Shown piece by piece: positions 45,958 through 56,417 of a stretch of DNA of 64,000 nt (position 1 is its first letter; each line of letters opens with the position of its first letter). The DNA is taken from positions 75,387,701 to 75,451,700 of the forward strand of contig OY755241.1 in NCBI GenBank assembly GCA_963576725.1. The letters run 5' to 3'. The position numbers and the translations under genes were made by a program. The stretch is from Azorinus chamasolen. Taxonomy: Eukaryota; Mollusca; Bivalvia; Cardiida; Solecurtidae. The notes below the pieces were generated by a model. The model had not been told where the DNA came from. It saw only the letters and a list, made by a program, of their open reading frames with translations, and did no database searches.

Positions 45958-46140
45958 ATGGATGCCCGTGGCTGAGTATTTAGAGCCACCGACCTACAAC
46001 TCATCAGTTACTTGCCGAAAGGGTTCAAATCTGAGTCAGGACAAAAACTTCAATTAAGTTACCGTTAGTCTGTTTTAGGAGGTCTTCCGGCTGACCTACA
46101 TCGCAGTCGCAGTTGTTCTTACGCAAATATGAAGTTGTAT
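45958..46140 (+). mobile_element. tRNA-derived SINE, bivalve V-SINE type
   Basis: A tRNA-like head has an A box (GTGGCTGAGT) and B box (GGGTTCAAATC). It is followed by a body with AGGTCTTCCGGCTGACCTAC, which resembles the central V domain of bivalve V-SINEs. It sits in intron 1 of the transposon-borne gene. Confidence 0.65.
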
Positions 46141-46221
46141 GTCACCTATACAGTATGTGTCGGTGCGATATATTTTAATACTAAATAAAAACCAAAACCT
46201 ATAGAAATGATTCATTTTCAG

Positions 46222-46334
46222 ATGCCTATCCACTGAACAATGAGCAGATGCGGTCACCTATGTCAATGCCGACCCTGTCGCCAGCTGTTTTTCAGTGCTC
46301 TCTGTCTGAACAGAATGACCCATCAAGTAACCCG
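46222..46334 (+). CDS. Exon 2 of transposon-borne gene
   Basis: The exon lies between ttcattttcag and gtgagt. It encodes AYPLNNEQMRSPMSMPTLSP then AVFQCSLSEQNDPSSNP with no frame break and ends in phase 0. It is rich in Ser/Pro/Met, so probably disordered. Confidence 0.55.
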
Positions 46335-46661
46335 GTGAGTTTTGTTATATCTTAATAAAACCGAGTCTGCAATTTTCTCTTTTCGCATTGCTACTCGCAT
46401 TGTTACTTTTGCTTTCGAATGATCTCCCACTTTCAAAACATATGCCCCTTAATGATTAGCCTATATACGCTCTAAGATTCATTGAATATTAATGGGGATT
46501 TTTATAACGACCACAATGCCACAAATTTGCCTTTATTTGAGATTTTTTTTCTTTTTGGTCTGCAAATATTCCATTTGCTTTTCGGTCTCATTAAAGCGGG
46601 CGACATAATCTCGTATATATCTCGATATTATTACAAAATGATGAATATGTGTTGTTTTACA

Positions 46662-46750
46662 GATTTGTCATGATAACGAAGGAGAATCCCCGATGCCAAG
46701 TGGACCGGGGTTTGACCCTGAAGCCGAGCCTGAAGAGCATGAGTTTTCGG
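46662..46750 (+). CDS. Exon 3 of transposon-borne gene
   Basis: An exon of about 90 bp between tgttttacag and gtatgg, phase 0 on both sides. It encodes ICHDNEGESPMPSGPGFDPE followed by AEPEEHEFS, a strongly acidic segment. Confidence 0.55.
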
Positions 46751-46779
46751 TATGGCATTAAGTAAAAAGTAAAGTAACT

Positions 46780-47064
46780 ATTTATAGTCTACTTTCAGTC
46801 CGAATGACCGCTCAGCCGACTGTACATTTACTTCCCTGGTCATTGAGTCATTGTCCTACAATATTGAGCACTGCTAACATATGACGCAATCATGCAGCCG
46901 CAGTACCGGCGAGTGACCCTCACAGGTACCCATTTTAACCCTTGGGTGGAGAGGATGTGCGGGTGGGAGACACGGAAAAGCGTCTCTGAAATTTCCGGAG
47001 GGACCGGGATTTGAACTCCGGACTGATAGTCAAGCGCGTTACCACTAGACCACCGCACACCACA
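46780..47064 (-). mobile_element. tRNA-derived SINE, near full length
   Basis: On the minus strand the head reads GGTGTGCGGTGGTCTAGTGG with a B box GGAGTTCAAATCC and a paired T-stem, starting near 47060. A body of about 220 bp follows, ending near 46780. It lies in intron 3 of the transposon-borne gene. The tRNA-like part is a SINE promoter rather than a functional tRNA gene, because the anticodon arm is poor. Confidence 0.7.
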
Positions 47065-47184
47065 TGTTTCAACTCAACTTTTTTATTACAGTTCTTATTT
47101 GTGAATAAAATGGTAAATCTTTTAAAAAGTTTAAGAATCTTCTTTGACAGTAACGCTGATTATGTGATTTTTCACTACATTGCA

Positions 47185-47276
47185 GCAATCAGTGAGTGAG
47201 TACTATCGCGGGATGTACAAGTGTCGGTTTAGTGACCCGGTGACAAAAACTACAGACAAGGAAAACCAGGAGCCGG
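47185..47276 (+). CDS. Exon 4 of transposon-borne gene
   Basis: The exon lies between tacattgcag and gtatgt, phase 0. It encodes QSVSEYYRGMYKCRFSDPVT then KTTDKENQEP. No family is recognised. Confidence 0.55.
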
Positions 47277-47572
47277 TATGTTGAAATACCTAGCTTTGCC
47301 TAAAACAACATATTTTTCGTTATCTTTCTAAACATGATTGCACACATTTAACGGGCGAGTGACACGTTTTTAATCCATCCCATACATTTCGAGTTCGGGA
47401 TATTAAGAGTGCGTGTATTAAGAATTGTGTGTGAGTGTGGGTGCGCGTGTGTGCGCGCGTGCGCGTGTGCGTACGTGCGTGCGTGCTTGTGTATACCAGT
47501 TCCATCGTACAACTCAACTTGAATGTCCATTTTTTCATTATAAAATATTAATATAAGTCCTATATTAATTTC

Positions 47573-47736
47573 AGCCTCGCAAGAAAGCAGCCTGTCAGTT
47601 AATTCAGCGTCAAAACCTCCACAGGCAAATGTATCCGTTGGAACAGTTTGCTACAAACTTGCAGGACGAGGTTATCTTCTACCCAAATGTTGGAGAGGCC
47701 GTCTACTACAGACTGAATCCGGCGCTGTCTGCATGA
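47573..47736 (+). CDS. Exon 5 (last) of transposon-borne gene
   Basis: The exon follows tattaatttcag in phase 0 and ends at TGA 47734-47736. It encodes PRKKAACQLIQRQNLHRQMY, then PLEQFATNLQDEVIFYPNVG and EAVYYRLNPALSA. The opening RKK looks like a nuclear signal. Exons 2-5 are all undamaged and all in phase 0, giving about 160 residues without a stop, which argues for recent function. No homologue comes to mind. Confidence 0.55.
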
Positions 47737-48629
47737 ACGGCATTCTTGCAAACTGGTTTTTATAGACCAGACGTTTGCATGGAAATAATTAAAAAACAGT
47801 CTGGTACCACATACAAAATCAGAGACAGTCGCACACACGTGTGCCACGCGGTAAATAGGTACCAGCTGAAACAGTCATTTTAATTAAAGCATGTTAGCAT
47901 AAAATCGTTACAAACTCAAGCATATCTTGCAATCTTATTGGCTCATGTGACCGATTTTGCGGCATATAACAAATCAGGGTTATATATGTCGCTAATCCAA
48001 CCAATCGAAAACGACCGAATAGCACTTAGTGTGTGTAAATACATCAATGCGCGTTGTTTATCTAACACTTAGATCTACTGTGATATTCCTTGTAAGCAAT
48101 GATAAATCCGTATGTGTACATTGACACATATTCTGGTATTTCATGTTATTTCAATTGTTTACTTTGTCACCACTTGCCCGGCTCTTATATGCACATGTGT
48201 CAATTGGAGAATTATTGAGATGTTCTTAGCGCTGTGATCCAGATTCTTCCTTATTTATTTTTTAATTCAAACATAACGTTATAACGTAACGACATGTTTG
48301 CGTATGGCGCCAATGACTAAGATAACGTTACTTTTCTCAACATATGTATTGATTAATTGAAAATATGTAATAGCTACTGCACAATTATTCACGACTAATG
48401 ATATATTAAACTTATAACTGGTCCGGTGTTTTGACTTTGTATGAACCAGGGTTAAAAGTTCAAGGTATTGTAAGAAATCTGAGAGAAATTGGTGCACTAT
48501 TTCTCGTCTCATCACTCATTTTAGCACCCGCCCGCATGGGATAGAGAAAACCCGGGCACAAAGGACATTTAGATCGGATTCAGCGATTTGGCATTTTTCG
48601 TGTTAAGATTGCGCTAGAATAGGTTTAAT

Positions 48630-48740
48630 TCTACTGTAAATATGAGGTTTTTAACGGTCTTAAATTATTTAACGACACCGCCTTCGGCGTCGCCATTAAA
48701 ATAATTTGCGACCGTTATAAACCTCATATACCGTCGCAAA
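48630..48740. repeat. Palindrome inside the 5.08 kb element
   Basis: Inverted arms (ATGAGGTTTTTAACGGTC... and ...GACCGTTATAAACCTCAT) surround a GC-rich loop (ACGACACCGCCTTCGGCGTCG). It could form a hairpin of about 45-bp arms. Confidence 0.7.
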
Positions 48741-49485
48741 TCTCAAATTGCCGTAGGATTAATCCTGTATTTAACCTTATCCCTCATGTAAGCGTTTATT
48801 TGAAAAAGTATACATTAATCACGCCGTATTAAAGTGTGTTTCTTGTGTATATTGTCGTCATCCTTTTTTAACATTGAATTATTTAAGATGTGCACCCTCC
48901 GACATCGATTTCAGACAGGCCCGCGATTATCGAATTGGCATACTTATTTGTTATGACTGCAGGTTCGGAAATCAGGGCCCACGATTACAGATCGGAAATA
49001 ACGCCTCAATTCCTGCTCATCATTATTTGTATTGACGCTCAAAACTTCAAACCGGTCCTAGATTTTGGAATGGCCCTCGATCAGCCCACGATTCTGGATC
49101 GGCCCACGATTTTGGAATCGGCCCTAGATATGTGTTTTGTTTGCAAGGTCGGATATTAAAACTCAAAAGTTTCGGATCTCAATATTTTAGAACGGCCCAA
49201 GAATGTGTATGGACGCTCAAAAATTTTCAGACCGGCCCACGATTTTGGATTGGCCCAGGATCGGCCCATGGTTATGGATCGGCCCACGATTTTGGTCCAG
49301 GATCGGCCCACGATTTTGGATCGGCCCACGATTTTGGAATCGGCCCTCGATCTGGGACCGGCCCTCGATTTGAGTCTTACAGATATATTCAAAGAGGTTG
49401 GATCTAAAAATAGCTTATGAGGTAATGGGTTATTTAAAATGAACATTAATCAAGTACAGGTTTAATCATATAACTATAACTTGAT

Positions 49486-49679
49486 AAACCCTTTCCCTGT
49501 TTAATATTCATGTAAGATCATTGATGATATGTATATTTATTAGCTTAAATTTGATATTTAAATGGCATATTATTTACTGAGGGATTTTTGGTATCGGCAG
49601 AAACTGATATCCGTCTGGTCTAGGTCTAATCTACTTACAAAGGTGTGAGAAAGCTTTTGCATGAGGGAATGAGTTAAGG
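49486..49679. mobile_element. TTAA MITE, family E-like, degraded hairpin
   Basis: AACCCTTTCCCTGTTTAATA ... TTCATGTAAGATC ... GAGGGAATGAGTTAA. Confidence 0.55.
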
Positions 49680-49692
49680 ACAAACTGCTCTT

Positions 49693-49915
49693 CTCAGTGT
49701 TGTTATATTTTCTGGTCCTTTGGGATCATTAAGTTCAATGCTATTTGGTTTAAAAATTGAATACCGCTTAAGCTGGTGTTAGGGGGCGTGAGTAGTGTTG
49801 CACTAATGACTATTAATAACTTCTCATGAACAGACTCAATAAAAGCGAGTCTGCATTTTTCTCCTTTTGCATTGTTGCTTTTGCTTTCGAAGGATCTCCT
49901 ACTTTCAGAATTTAT
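49693..49915. repeat. Interspersed repeat R, copy 2
   Basis: TCTCAGTGTTGTTATATTTT ... GGGGGCGTGAGTAGTGTTGC ... GAGTCTGCATTTTTCTCC, collinear with 21345-21600. Confidence 0.7.
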
Positions 49916-50218
49916 TTAGTCCATAACTGACAACAGTCTAAAAATGAGGCCCCCTATAAACTTTTCATGAGAATTAGAGATCTGACAACTATTTTCAACA
50001 AGTATAAAGCAATACGGTACCTCATCTTGTTTTATTGAAAAATTCAAAAACCCTGTACGTACCTCCTCCACAGACGGAAACGGGGGATGCTGCATCAAAG
50101 CCAGAATCAAGAGATGGTGATCTGTGTTTGCCAGTTGAGAGGGCTAAAGCACTAAAAAAAAACAAATCAAATTTCACTCAATTGATATCCCTCGACAAAC
50201 AAGAGCTGGCCTTAGTTT

Positions 50219-50446
50219 TTAACCCATTCCCTCATAAACACGTTTTGACGCCTCTCACTCTGGAAAAACTACTATTTGAAACCATTGTTAAAAATAGAGC
50301 ATTTGCTCCATAGGAGCAAATGCTCTTTTTATCACAATGGTTTCAAAACTGCAAAATTCTAAAAATTTCCTTTCATCTAGTAAATACTCCTTTTCAGTTT
50401 TATTCAAAGCGGTAGGATCTAAAAATAACCTTTGATGTAATGGGTG
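50219..50446 (+). mobile_element. TTAA MITE, family C, full copy
   Basis: TTAACCCATTCCCTCATAAA ... hairpin AATAGAGCATTTGCTCCATA ... TTTCATCTAGTAAATACTCC ... GATGTAATGGGT. Confidence 0.75.
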
Positions 50447-50720
50447 AACCAGGTTATAGAAATACAAGTAACAGTAATAACTTCAAACCATTTCTGAGAT
50501 ATGACTGTGAACTGACAGAAAGATGCCATGGACGCACTGACAGCGTCAAAACTAAATCCCCCCCCCCCCACCACCACCACCCCACTATGGTGAGGGATTA
50601 AAAAGCCATTCAAATTGAGGTACAAGACCTAACACTTTCCTCCATAAATATGCGTATCTACGCCTCTGTAAAAATCACTTTTTGAAACCATTGTGACAAA
50701 TAGAGCATTTGCTCCTATAG

Positions 50721-50947
50721 GTTTGTGATAAATAGAGCATTTGCTCCTATAGGTTTGTGATAAATAGAGCATTTGCTCCTATAGGTTTGTGATAAATAGA
50801 GCATTTGCTCCTATAGGTTTGTGATAAATAGAGCATTTGCTCCAATAGGTTTGTGATAAATAGAGCATTTGCTCCAATAGGTTTGTGATAAATAGAGCAT
50901 TTGCTCCTATAGGTTTGTGATAAATAGAGCATTTGCTCCTATAGGTT
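50721..50947. repeat. 32-bp tandem amplification of one MITE hairpin arm
   Basis: Seven copies of GTTTGTGATAAATAGAGCAT + TTGCTCCTATAG. The unit is the family-C hairpin arm plus apex; the array touches the insertion site of the 3.92 kb element. Confidence 0.9.
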
Positions 50948-51463
50948 TCAAGTTAGGGCTGTTCCAGGAAAAAAGGCCAGGGGGGGTCGGAACGGCGATG
51001 AATTAAAATTTTGTGGGTGGGGGGTAATAAAGAATTAAATTTGTGTTGGTTGGGGCGATTTGTTCAATTGTAATTGTGTTGTGTCGGGGGTTATTGAATA
51101 TTTCAATTCGGAGGGGGGGGGGGCATTACGCACGGTAATTCTGTTTAAAATTTCCCAAATAAGAAAAAATCGTCGCCGATATTCTTTCCCGTTTTCAAGT
51201 AAATCCACGTTAATAACGTTTATCACGTCAACAGCGAGATTTCGGCTCGGCTAATCGAATAACGAGACTCATGTCCTACAGCCAATCAAAACGCTCGTAT
51301 TATAGAATGTTCGTTCAACAAATCCAATATGGCGTCCGTTTCTGAAATTCGGTATATGTACCTGCCAATTAATGTGAATATAACACAAAATTGAAAAACA
51401 CAGACCGAGATTACGATAAGAGTGTGAAAAATAAGTTCAGCCCAAGATGGCTAGAGTAAGAAA

Positions 51464-51666
51464 TGGCGTTGACATTTAGTAAAGAAACAAGAAAAGTGAT
51501 AGTTGTTGATTTCGTGAAAGTGAAAGTAAACCTTCCCGGGAGAGAGTTCCTTGTTTAATACTGTAAACAAACAAATTAATTACGGAAACCGCGGCTGTGT
51601 AGACTTTGGGAACCATCTGAAAACCGCTAGATATGTCCAGTTATTGAAACAGCGTGTTCAAGTCAC
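51464..51666 (+). pseudogene. Exon-like remnant inside the 3.92 kb element
   Basis: ATG starts MALTFSKETRKVIVVDFVKV. After one frame change the sequence reads SLFNTVNKQINYGNRGCVDF and GNHLKTARYVQLLKQRVQVT, up to a gtaaaacc donor. The family is unknown. It may be a captured host exon or the remains of the element's own second protein. Confidence 0.3.
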
Positions 51667-54307
51667 AGGTAAAACCCTGTAATATTGAGTATTCACCAGA
51701 AATTTGTGTCTGTCAATATTGCTTTGTTAAAGGAACTAGTCAACATGTACCGATTCTATTTGGGTTACAATTTATAAATTTATTCAGTTAGCTAATTTTT
51801 TCCTTCTCTTCTTTAGTTAGTCAATAATGTCAAACAAGAGTTCTTCTTTAAAAAACAACAACATTATTTGTTTGAGATGGCACCTGTGTATGAAGACATT
51901 TTTAGTAATAGTCAGACCAGACATTTGCCTTATAAAGTAACACTCAGGAATGTGTGAAAGTCTGAATGAAAATAATTTCCGGAAAAATGAATTAGCCAGT
52001 TTAGGTTCTTATAAAAAATTTAAAACAGAAAGAGAAGGGTAAAAAATATTCACTTTCTAAAAAAAAAAAAGATTGACATTTTCATAGCCCGAGGTCATAA
52101 AATGGGAAGGCGATATCCTAGACTTAAGACAACTACTAGTACTACTACCAAATCCTACTTAGGAAGTGATCCTACAAATGATCAAGAATGAAAGTTATAA
52201 ATGTAGACATAGAGTGGGAATTACCACTGAGTGACAACCATGCAGACTATGTTTACATGTAAAAGTTTAAGATCATAAGATCTGCCTGATGAGACCCAAA
52301 GATGTTATGGACATAAATAATTCTCTGAAATAATAATAAACAAACATGAATTATTTTATCTCTGGAACATATGAAAATATTTTTTTTTTTTATCATTTAT
52401 CAAGTTGCACTTTAGAAAGTGCTCCAATTTTCATTAGTGCGGCCCTACCATGTTGAAAGTCTAACTAGAGCACTGTAATGGTATGGATATGCATAGCTTG
52501 CTAATTATAATATGGTTAGGTATATAAATGTTTGTTTGTGAAATGGTACCGGTATTTATCAAACATAATTATCTAGCAGAAGATTTTGTCTTCTCATATT
52601 TCTTTGTGTCAATAAAATCTACCTGTCCAAAAGTCGAATCTACCTGGCAAATCTCCTAAATCTACCTGACATGCTATAGCAATTTTTGCTTCATTGATTT
52701 GTCAGGTATACATAAATTTACATCATTTAGTAAGAACTTTTTAAAAAATCTCACTGTTGAAGGAGGGAGGGGACACCCCTCCCGTACCCACCCCAAGACG
52801 CAACTCGCCTTCTGAAAATCCTGGGGAGAACCCTGTGGTTTATAATGACAAAAAGAGTTTGAGTTTGAATGTAAATATGATTAGAAATTGTGACTATAAA
52901 TGTGTATAAAAAGGTGAACTATGTCTAGTAATTAACTAATTGTTAAGTGTTATAATACCATGCTGACTTTTAAATCAAATTTCATATCTTTAACGTGTGA
53001 GTTTTAATTGCTTATGTTTTACAAGAAATTAATCTGGTAATATTGAATAGATCCAGGATAAACTGAATGTAAATTGTATGGACATGCACTGCAACCAGTT
53101 TGTTTGCTTTCCAGACAAATTGGCAAACTAAAGATGGTGGTGGTAATTTGCAAGCAGTGTAGATCAGATCAGATTTTCATTGCACCAGCTGATCTAGGTC
53201 AACACTGTAACAATCTCTTGTGATTTGATTTCTGTATATACCGATAAAAGAAATTTAGTAATCATGTAATTCAATGTAGTGTGATTGTCTTAATATTCAA
53301 TTGCTGCCATACAAATAGTCAACACAGGAATATTAAATTTCACAGATTGGACCAACAGTGGCTATCAAGAAGTGGTTAGATATAAAGTTATCAACAGTCA
53401 TGGCTCATATTTGCAAAATTAATGTCTGCTATGTTTTTACACCTTAGAAAGGGTTTAATTTAACGATCATATAATTGAACGTCTTGTATCAAGGTTAACG
53501 ATGTTTATATACTAGGAATGGGGGAAAAAAGCATTCCACACTAGAAACAAGATGGCAAATACTTTATTGTTTCAGCATGCCAATGTAATGTGTACAAACT
53601 CAACAAAAAGTAGATGATTTCAATATTTAGCACATGGCTTGGAGCTCTCGGCCAATCAGATGCCACAAATAGTGTCGACTATATCGTTTAGTTCGACTCT
53701 TTTTGAAAAAACCATGGACTAACTAACAAACTGTTTATTTAGTCAATGGTTTCTGTCGACCAACCATTATAATGTTTTTTTGACATCACATCCTAAGCTT
53801 TCACGTGATATTTCACCCCAATGCATCGTAGCCTTGATCAGCTGGTTACACTGAAATACAGTAAAACTAAGGTTAATCGACAATTAAGGGAAATGAATAT
53901 GCAATTTTAAATACAGGTGACAGTTTAATGCATTACTAAAGGTATGCAGAAAGCTCCTATTTTGAGCGTTATGTGTTACATTTAACCTGCTTCAAGCATA
54001 AAAAGTTGTCTTTAAAAAGCGGCACAATGCATAGCGTATTTAATTGACCATTGTACATAGGTTTTATTGTATACAATCTAATCAATGCGTGACAAGTTGA
54101 AAACAATCTTTATTAAAAATTTTTAAACAAAATAAGATAATAAAAATCTTAATAAAATGATCTAGATCTAGATCGAATTAATTCAATATTTAAAAGTAAC
54201 TTTTATTTCAAATGCATCATATTGAAATTGAAATTATCTTTGAATATTTAAAATTATCGTTGAATATTTAATTGTACACAATTTTAAAATCTTGCCGTTA
54301 AATTTCC

Positions 54308-54395
54308 AGCTTTGTTGTTTTTCCTTCCTCTTCTTCCAAGATATTAATGGATTCAGGCGCAATCATGGTTTTCAGTCTTGTGCGAAGAGAAGTGA
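54308..54395 (-). CDS. Possible small last exon in the 3.92 kb element
   Basis: On the minus strand, after cttctcttcgcacaag, the frame reads LKTMIAPESINILEEEEGKT then TKLEI and a stop. The pyrimidine tract and acidic/Lys-rich tail look like a genuine C-terminal exon, but the stretch is too short to assign. Confidence 0.2.
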
Positions 54396-54489
54396 GGGAA
54401 AATCAGCACGCGCTCGATGACGTTAAATTGCGAATTTGATGACCTTTATTTCTTGTTTTTCCTCGAGCCCAATCCAGTGCTAAATAGGT

Positions 54490-54590
54490 TAGCCAATGGT
54501 TGAGCGCGACTTAACGACATAGTTCTCGGGGGCTATGCCCCCTCGAACTAAATCGTTTAGTCACGCTCAACCATGGTCTAACCTATACAT
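54490..54590. repeat. Inverted repeat near the right end of the 3.92 kb element
   Basis: Arms around GGTTAGCCAATGGTTGAGCG and CGCTCAACCATGGTCTAACC flank an inner pair GTTCTCGGGGGC / GCCCCCTCGAAC. The hairpin has about 45-bp arms. Confidence 0.7.
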
Positions 54591-55229
54591 AAACAATATA
54601 TGCTGTCAATATGATTTCCATTCAGAAAACAGCACATTCATAGTAAAACTTGTCAAGCTTTGAGTGGTAAAGAAATCTAGAAAGTACTAGTGAATCGGAA
54701 ATTTCAGTTGTCTTGGTGGTGGGTGGCAAGTTAAATATAAATCTAGTGGTTGTGGGTATCTGACTTATCTTAATTCTCTTGTTTGGGGGGGTAAAAAAAA
54801 TTAAATTGTGTTGGTGGTACCCCTATTTTTGGCTGGCGTTCCTACCCCCCCAGGCCTTTTTTCCTGGAACAGCCCTTACTAAGTTCTAAAAAATTCCTTT
54901 TCTCTAGTTAATGCTCCTTTCTGATAAATGCATCCAAAGAGGTTGGCTCTAAAAATAGCCTATGGAGGAAAGAGTTGATATAACGCAAAACTTGACATCT
55001 GATAGAGACAACTATGCAAGCAGAGTAGACCAAGATCAGACAGCTCGCTGCTCCTACAGGAGCCTTCTGATAAAGATCTGTTGTTTGCTTATGAAATTAT
55101 AATAGGTCTGACCATACAGTTTCTATGAATACCCAACATGCACATACAGTTTCTATGAATACCCAACATGCACATACAGTTTCCATGGATACCCAACATG
55201 CACCACTAACAAATTTAATATCACTCATA

Positions 55230-55789
55230 TTAACACCTTCCCCTCGTATACATGTACACACCTTTTCACACATCTGCAGAGTAGACCCAGATCAAATGGC
55301 TCCTATAGGAGATGTCTAATAAGGGTCTGCTCTGTTTGCTAATGGAATTTGATAGATATGTTTCTATACTTTCTGAAATGGCTACAATATTCCACCATCG
55401 ATATTTCATACAATCATGTCAATATATTCGGTAGGTATTGAAATTTGTAATACAGTGCTCTCTCCCTACAACGGCCCTCTCAATAACGATTCCCTCCTTA
55501 CAACAACGCATGTCGCTGTTTCCAAAACAACAAGGCTCCAGAAACAAATTTTTCCATCGTATTTTCTTTATGTCTCCATCAAACCCTATGTTGTGACCAC
55601 TCTTTAGAATCGTCACTCTGTTTTTTTTCAGTTCTCGAAATACACCTTATCTGGGGATCTGCAAACAAGCTAATTATGTTTGATTTTCCTTCCCTATAAC
55701 AACTCCCTCTGAACAACACAATCTTCGTATCCCAAAGGGTGTCGTTGTAGAGAGGGAGCTCTGTAAACATAGAACAGGGAAAGGGTTAA
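55230..55789 (+). mobile_element. TTAA MITE, family A, carrying a pogo-like MITE
   Basis: TTAACACCTTCCCCTCGTAT ... hairpin ... AAATTTGTAA, then the insert, then AACATAGAACAGGGAAAGGG and TTAA. Confidence 0.8.
55453..55763. mobile_element. pogo/Tigger-like MITE, nested copy
   Basis: CAGTGCTCTCTCCCTACAAC / GTTGTAGAGAGGGAGCTCTG with TA on both sides (55451-55452, 55764-55765). It has only half of the internal palindrome seen in the 4.46 kb copy. Confidence 0.8.
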
Positions 55790-55906
55790 TAAGGGAATTA
55801 AGTGTTTAAATACAGTGTATATATATATATTCATCTGGTAAAGAGATAAGATTCAAAAGGGACAGGCAGTGTAGACCCTTCTAAAGTGTTTCATTCCTTG
55901 TAAATT

Positions 55907-56144
55907 AACCATTTCCTTCATATAAACACATTTTCATACAGAGTAGACCCAGATCAGGCAGCTCTTATACAGGAGCAGTCTGATCAGGGTCTGCTCTATT
56001 CACGTTTCAGATGATATACATAAGGTTCTACAGTGTTGGTTTTTTTCTAAGCAATACCTTGAAATTTTTGCATTATAAAAACACAGCTAAATAAATATTG
56101 ATAATGTCATCAAATCTTACAAGTTAAAAGTAAAGGGTTAAGTA
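55907..56144. mobile_element. TTAA MITE, family E
   Basis: TTAACCATTTCCTTCATATA, hairpin GACCCAGATCAGGCAGCTCT and partner, ending GTAAAGGGTTAA. Confidence 0.7.
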
Positions 56145-56149
56145 CAACT

Positions 56150-56225
56150 CGAGGGCTTGGTGCAAAACTATTGTAACTTCTTTACTTTGTGAAAAAGTTA
56201 CAATAGTTTTGTACCAAGCCTTCGA
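56150..56225. repeat. Stand-alone CGAGGGCTTGG palindrome
   Basis: CGAGGGCTTGGTGCAAAACT ... AGTTTTGTACCAAGCCTTCG. Same family as the insert at 37066-37129. Confidence 0.75.
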
Positions 56226-56417
56226 AAAGCATTTACAATTTCTACTGAAAAACACTATCAGAGTGTCAAACCACAGAGTCCAGTTAAGATGTGCAAGTTG
56301 AACCCTTTACCTCATAGGTTATTTCTAGATACAAATTCTTTGATAAAATTTACCAAAAAGGAGCATTAACTAGAGAAAAGGATTTTTTTTTAGAATTTTA
56401 TAGTTTGGAACCATTGT

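Larger units (their letters stand above)
44299..49380 (+). mobile_element. 5.08 kb DNA transposon with a perfect 77-bp TIR, carrying a five-exon gene
   Basis: The ends begin GTAAGACTCAAATCGAGG and are identical inverted copies for 77 bp (left 44299-44375, right 49304-49380). The inner part of each TIR is built from an 18-20-bp unit (GGCCCACGATTTTGGATC type). On the right this array extends in degenerate form to about 48900. AGATAT flanks both sides (44293-44298, 49381-49386) as a 6-bp target duplication. The host is a family-C MITE whose two halves (44211-44298 and 49387-49432) rejoin. No DDE transposase was recognised. The superfamily is undetermined; 6-bp duplications occur in Dada, among others. 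Confidence 0.8.
50956..54875. mobile_element. 3.92 kb PIF/Harbinger-like DNA transposon
   Basis: The inverted ends begin GGGCTGTTCCAGGAAAAAAG and match at 30 of 31 positions. TTA flanks both sides (50953-50955, 54876-54878), as expected for the TWA duplication of PIF/Harbinger. Removing the element restores a family-C MITE (…ggtttcaag-tta-ctaagttctaaaaaat…). There is no long ORF and no DDE nuclease motif, so it looks non-autonomous. Exon-like remnants lie at 51464-51666 (plus) and 54308-54395 (minus). Confidence 0.75.
50629..54977 (+). mobile_element. TTAA MITE, family C, split by the 3.92 kb transposon
   Basis: Left part 50629-50955 (CACTTTCCTCCATAAATATG ... TTTGAAACCATTGTGACAAA); right part 54876-54977 (TTACTAAGTTCTAAAAAATT ... 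GGAGGAAAGAGTTGA). Confidence 0.8.

Noticed and set aside
46985..47062. A tRNA gene on the minus strand
   Set aside because: The A and B boxes and T-arm are good, but the anticodon arm is weak and a SINE body follows directly.
50747..50932. Small protein with a repeated YLSQTYRSKCSI motif
   Set aside because: It is only the translation of the 32-bp MITE-arm repeat.
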